A stretch of 64,000 nucleotides of DNA from Gyrodactylus bullatarudis (Eukaryota > Platyhelminthes > Monogenea > Gyrodactylidea > Gyrodactylidae): the NCBI GenBank assembly GCA_012064415.1, contig SSNU01000013.1, positions 165,335-229,334 on the forward strand, written 5' to 3'. Of this stretch, positions 61,350-64,000 are shown piece after piece. Both the position numbers and the translations under genes were made by a program. How positions within the stretch are numbered: the stretch's first letter is position 1; every line of letters begins with the position of its first letter. Under the pieces are notes generated by a model that was not told where the DNA came from, made no database searches, and was given only the letters and a program-made list of their open reading frames with translations.

Positions 61350-62853
61350 ATGGTTTCAGGATATCTTTCTTCAACTAATGAGATAATCCTACAAGATAGG
61401 ATCGAAGTTAATCTCAATGGACATTGGAACAAAATTTACGCCACACTTTATCCGGAATTTCTACTCATTAAACAAGATCTAAAGAATGGCCAGAACATTT
61501 TCGAAGGTAGGTTTTGTCAGTTTTATTGACACGAAACTTTTAGAAGACAATGTCGATGAGCCATCTAAGAGGATTGTCCGAATATCAAAGGAAGATTGTG
61601 GAGGGCTTGGAATTAGTATTAAAGGTGGAAAAGAGAACAAAACGCCAATAATAATTTCAAAAATATTCAAGGTATTTCAAAATATAACACCAAAACTGGA
61701 TTATTTGATATTATTGCTACTTTCCAGGGCATGGCCGCTGATCTTACAAAGAAACTTTTTGTTGGGGATGCTATCCTATCAGTAAACGGAGAAGACCTCA
61801 AAGATGTCACTCATGATGAAGCTGTCAAAGCTTTAAAACGAGCTGGAAGAGTGGTAGAGTTAGAAGTTAAACATCTTCGTGAAGTTACCCCTTATTTTCA
61901 AAAGTAAGTATTTTTTATCGAGAATTTTTATTCAAAATTCTTAATTTATATACATACAATTTATGTAGATTTCTCAAATTGAGTTTCAGAAAGCCTTGAA
62001 AAACTTGAAATTAAACAGAATTTTAATAAAATCATTGAATGACTTAATTTTATTCGATAGCGTAATGATCAAACATCCAATCATATGTAAAGCACATATC
62101 AATTAGAAAATTCTACAGTGTATAATTATACTTAGACATTGAAAACAGCTGTATTGAAAAGTCAAAGTCTGGCTTAACTAAAAAAGATTTGGATTTCACA
62201 AATTAGAATACGATGATTTAGGAATTTTCAATATTCTAAATGATTTTTGTATATTTACGGAGTCATCTCTTTTAGTTGAAAAAATATTTAAAGGTCATAG
62301 ATAGTGTAGTAAGCCTCATTACGTTTAATATTACTGTACTAATGGATGCTTGAAATCTTTTATGGATGTTCAAAGTCTATCGTGTTGATTTCTCACTAGT
62401 AGAGAGAAACTTCAATCACACAGAATTAATGAATCCTTTAAAAAGTTTGATTTAGAACTTGAGTAATCTCTAAAACTTTTCTACACCACCCCCAATACAG
62501 AGACGTTCTCAAGACTTAATTATCAAACTATTTTATTCTTAAAAATGCTAATTGAATATCTGCTATTTAGATTAGAGAATGGTATAAACACAGATTGGAT
62601 GACAGGTCCAGATCAGGACAGTGATAGTGGAGTCATACCCCTAAGATTGGCCAATATTTGTATAAACTTTTTTAACAAGGGTAAAACAGGACGTTCCTTT
62701 GAACTGCATAGTCCGGATTTACGGAAATCTTGCATTCTACGATGCAGCGACCAAATTACTGCTCAATCCTGGTTCTCTGCTATTCATCAGGGTATAAGAA
62801 ATCTTAATCAAGCGTGTTTAATTGAACTTAATCGTCTTCTGCCTAGAAATCAA
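61350..62853 (+). CDS. SNTB: Alpha/beta-type syntrophin, 5' part
   Basis: Syntrophins are cytoplasmic adaptors of the dystrophin complex. Exons seen: 61350-61506, 61544-61671, 61728-61903 and 62571-62853 (248 residues); introns of 37, 56 and 667 nt; phases agree. The split PH domain 1 begins [20 protein letters not shown], is interrupted by a PDZ domain with the carboxylate-binding loop [17 protein letters not shown], then [14 protein letters not shown] and [13 protein letters not shown], the linker VTPYFQK, and resumes as [20 protein letters not shown] and [10 protein letters not shown]. The last exon ends at a GTGAGT donor; PH2 and the syntrophin-unique domain should lie beyond the window. 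The ATG at 61350 is the first in frame. Confidence 0.93.
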
Positions 62854-64000
62854 GTGAGTTTTTTTGCTTCAAAAATTGGCATTTATTCCTTTATTTTAAT
62901 GAAAAGTAAAGATGTTTGATACAAAATTGAAAACTACAATAATAAAAAGATAAATACTACAGTGTAGTATAATTATAATCAACAATAATCTTGAGAATAA
63001 TTTTGAAAATTCTTTTAAACATGATTTCTTATTCTGGTAAGATAAAATTTTGTGTACAAAAACAGGTCTTGTAAAATAATTTTTATTTTGGTTATTAATA
63101 TCTGGGATAAATAAGCACACGTGAATTCGGTATTCGAAGATGTGATATTCTTCAGAATATGTAAGAATCTGTAGCAATATCTTCTGTTAGTCTTGCCTGT
63201 TCTAGGTTGAGAATTCCTGTTGTTTACGGAAAAAAAGTTGTCGAATATGTAAGATTCTGATATTCATCCATGCTTAATAGAATGAAATTCTTCCTTCAAT
63301 AAAGAGAAAACGTAATGATGAATTTCTTGTAGATTCATAACAGGAGAAATGTGGAATAAAAACTGAATCTGTTCGAAATTCTGAGGGATTCAGAAAGAAA
63401 GTAACAGTTTGGTGAAATCTTGATCTGTTCATACACACACACACACGAGATGCTAGCTTATTTTACTATAGCACAGATATTCGAGTCTAGTCTTATTTCT
63501 AACTGACTTTTCCTAAGACTGTCTATTCGAAATAAATATCTTGAATCTATGGCACAATAAAAACCTTTTGTATGTGACAATTTTACCTTTTAGGAAATGT
63601 TGTAGAGACCTAAAAAGATGATAATTCAATGGAGCAAGATCAGGTCTATAAGGTGGATGATCAATTAAATCGAATTTTTCTTATTTTCCAAGATGAGGTT
63701 CTGCATTGTCCTAAAAATAATCTAAAAGTCTGACCATAATCTAAAAGTTCATTGTCAAAAATACTTTTCATTGTCCAAAAATACTGTCAACATTACCTTT
63801 TTGGCAAATCGATTTTGGGTAGGTTGTATAACATGTTCTCCGACTCGTTTCCGTGATCTCTTTCAGGTCAGATAGATCCAGAATATTCTTCAGAAAACTG
63901 TCCTATTGTATCTGGGATGCATTTAGATCTGCAACAATTGCTCTAGAGAATGAATGGAGCAACTGCTTTGATGATTTCCTCGCGATTAATCTCAGAAGGT
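62854..64000. other. Intron of the syntrophin gene (to window end)
   Basis: No further syntrophin exon is recognisable. A short (CA)n run is at 63431-63446 and a mariner relic occupies the right part. Confidence 0.55.
63590..63960 (-). pseudogene. Mariner transposase relic
   Basis: On the minus strand, broken frames give VIQPTQNRFAKKVM-like, TVFLDNEK, DNAEPHLGK, then KFDLIDHPPYRPDLAPLNYH and RSLQHF. This parallels the better-preserved mariner at 26.45-27.19 kb. The last catalytic Asp (S-D-Y) is N here and stops are frequent. It may continue past the window edge. Confidence 0.75.

Noticed and set aside
63431..63446. (CA)n run as a repeat array or CRISPR-like feature
   Set aside because: It is a short simple repeat only. 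The genome is eukaryotic and nothing CRISPR-like is present in the window.

Overview
The window reads as nuclear DNA of a small-bodied animal. The base composition is very AT-rich. The recognisable genes form a metazoan set: a syntrophin, the BuGZ/ZNF207 spindle factor, SMG9, the ribosome quality-control factor NEMF, RNA polymerase II subunit RPB4, a ropporin-like sperm/cilium protein, the centrosomal FOP/CEP43, acyl-protein thioesterase, COX5B, NDUFS5 and COP9 subunit 3. Many introns are extremely short, 26-31 nt, established by joining reading frames of known proteins. Introns this short, together with ciliary genes and a compact gene set, fit a simplified parasitic animal such as an orthonectid (Intoshia) or a dicyemid. 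The species is inference; the introns are read directly.

Layout. Positions 1-9700 are gene-poor, with a tandem repeat, tRNA-derived SINE pieces, a non-LTR reverse transcriptase fragment and a palindromic transposase fragment. At 9.8-13.4 kb lie an unassigned exon, SMG9 (-) and ZNF207 (+). At 15.3-30.9 kb is one NEMF gene (-) of about 14 exons. Its 5' introns are 26-33 nt, but its later introns are 0.9-2.4 kb and carry a MULE relic, a Penelope-like element (PLE), a mariner and a Ty3/gypsy remnant. At 31-35.5 kb are POLR2D (+), ROPN1L (-) and a six-exon thioesterase (+). At 35.5-54.5 kb the sequence is mostly transposable elements: a Tc1 relic, an unidentified gene, two nested PLEs with an assembly gap at 40999-41579, foldback elements, one orphan exon at 51.6 kb and a further PLE endonuclease. 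At 56-62.9 kb is a dense cluster: an unknown gene (-), CEP43 (+), an unknown gene (-), COX5B (-), NDUFS5 (+), COPS3 (-) and the 5' part of a syntrophin (+) that runs off the window.

Gene organisation. Six head-to-head pairs have start codons separated by only 67-165 bp (SMG9/ZNF207, NEMF/POLR2D, ROPN1L/thioesterase, unknown/CEP43, COX5B/NDUFS5, COPS3/syntrophin). This suggests shared bidirectional promoters, including one serving subunits of respiratory complexes IV and I.

The most interesting signal is a set of type I hammerhead ribozyme folds tied to the Penelope-like elements: a mirrored pair in inverted terminal repeats at 23.2 and 24.5 kb, one at 40.1 kb, a very small one at 54.5 kb, and a decayed one at 44.0 kb.
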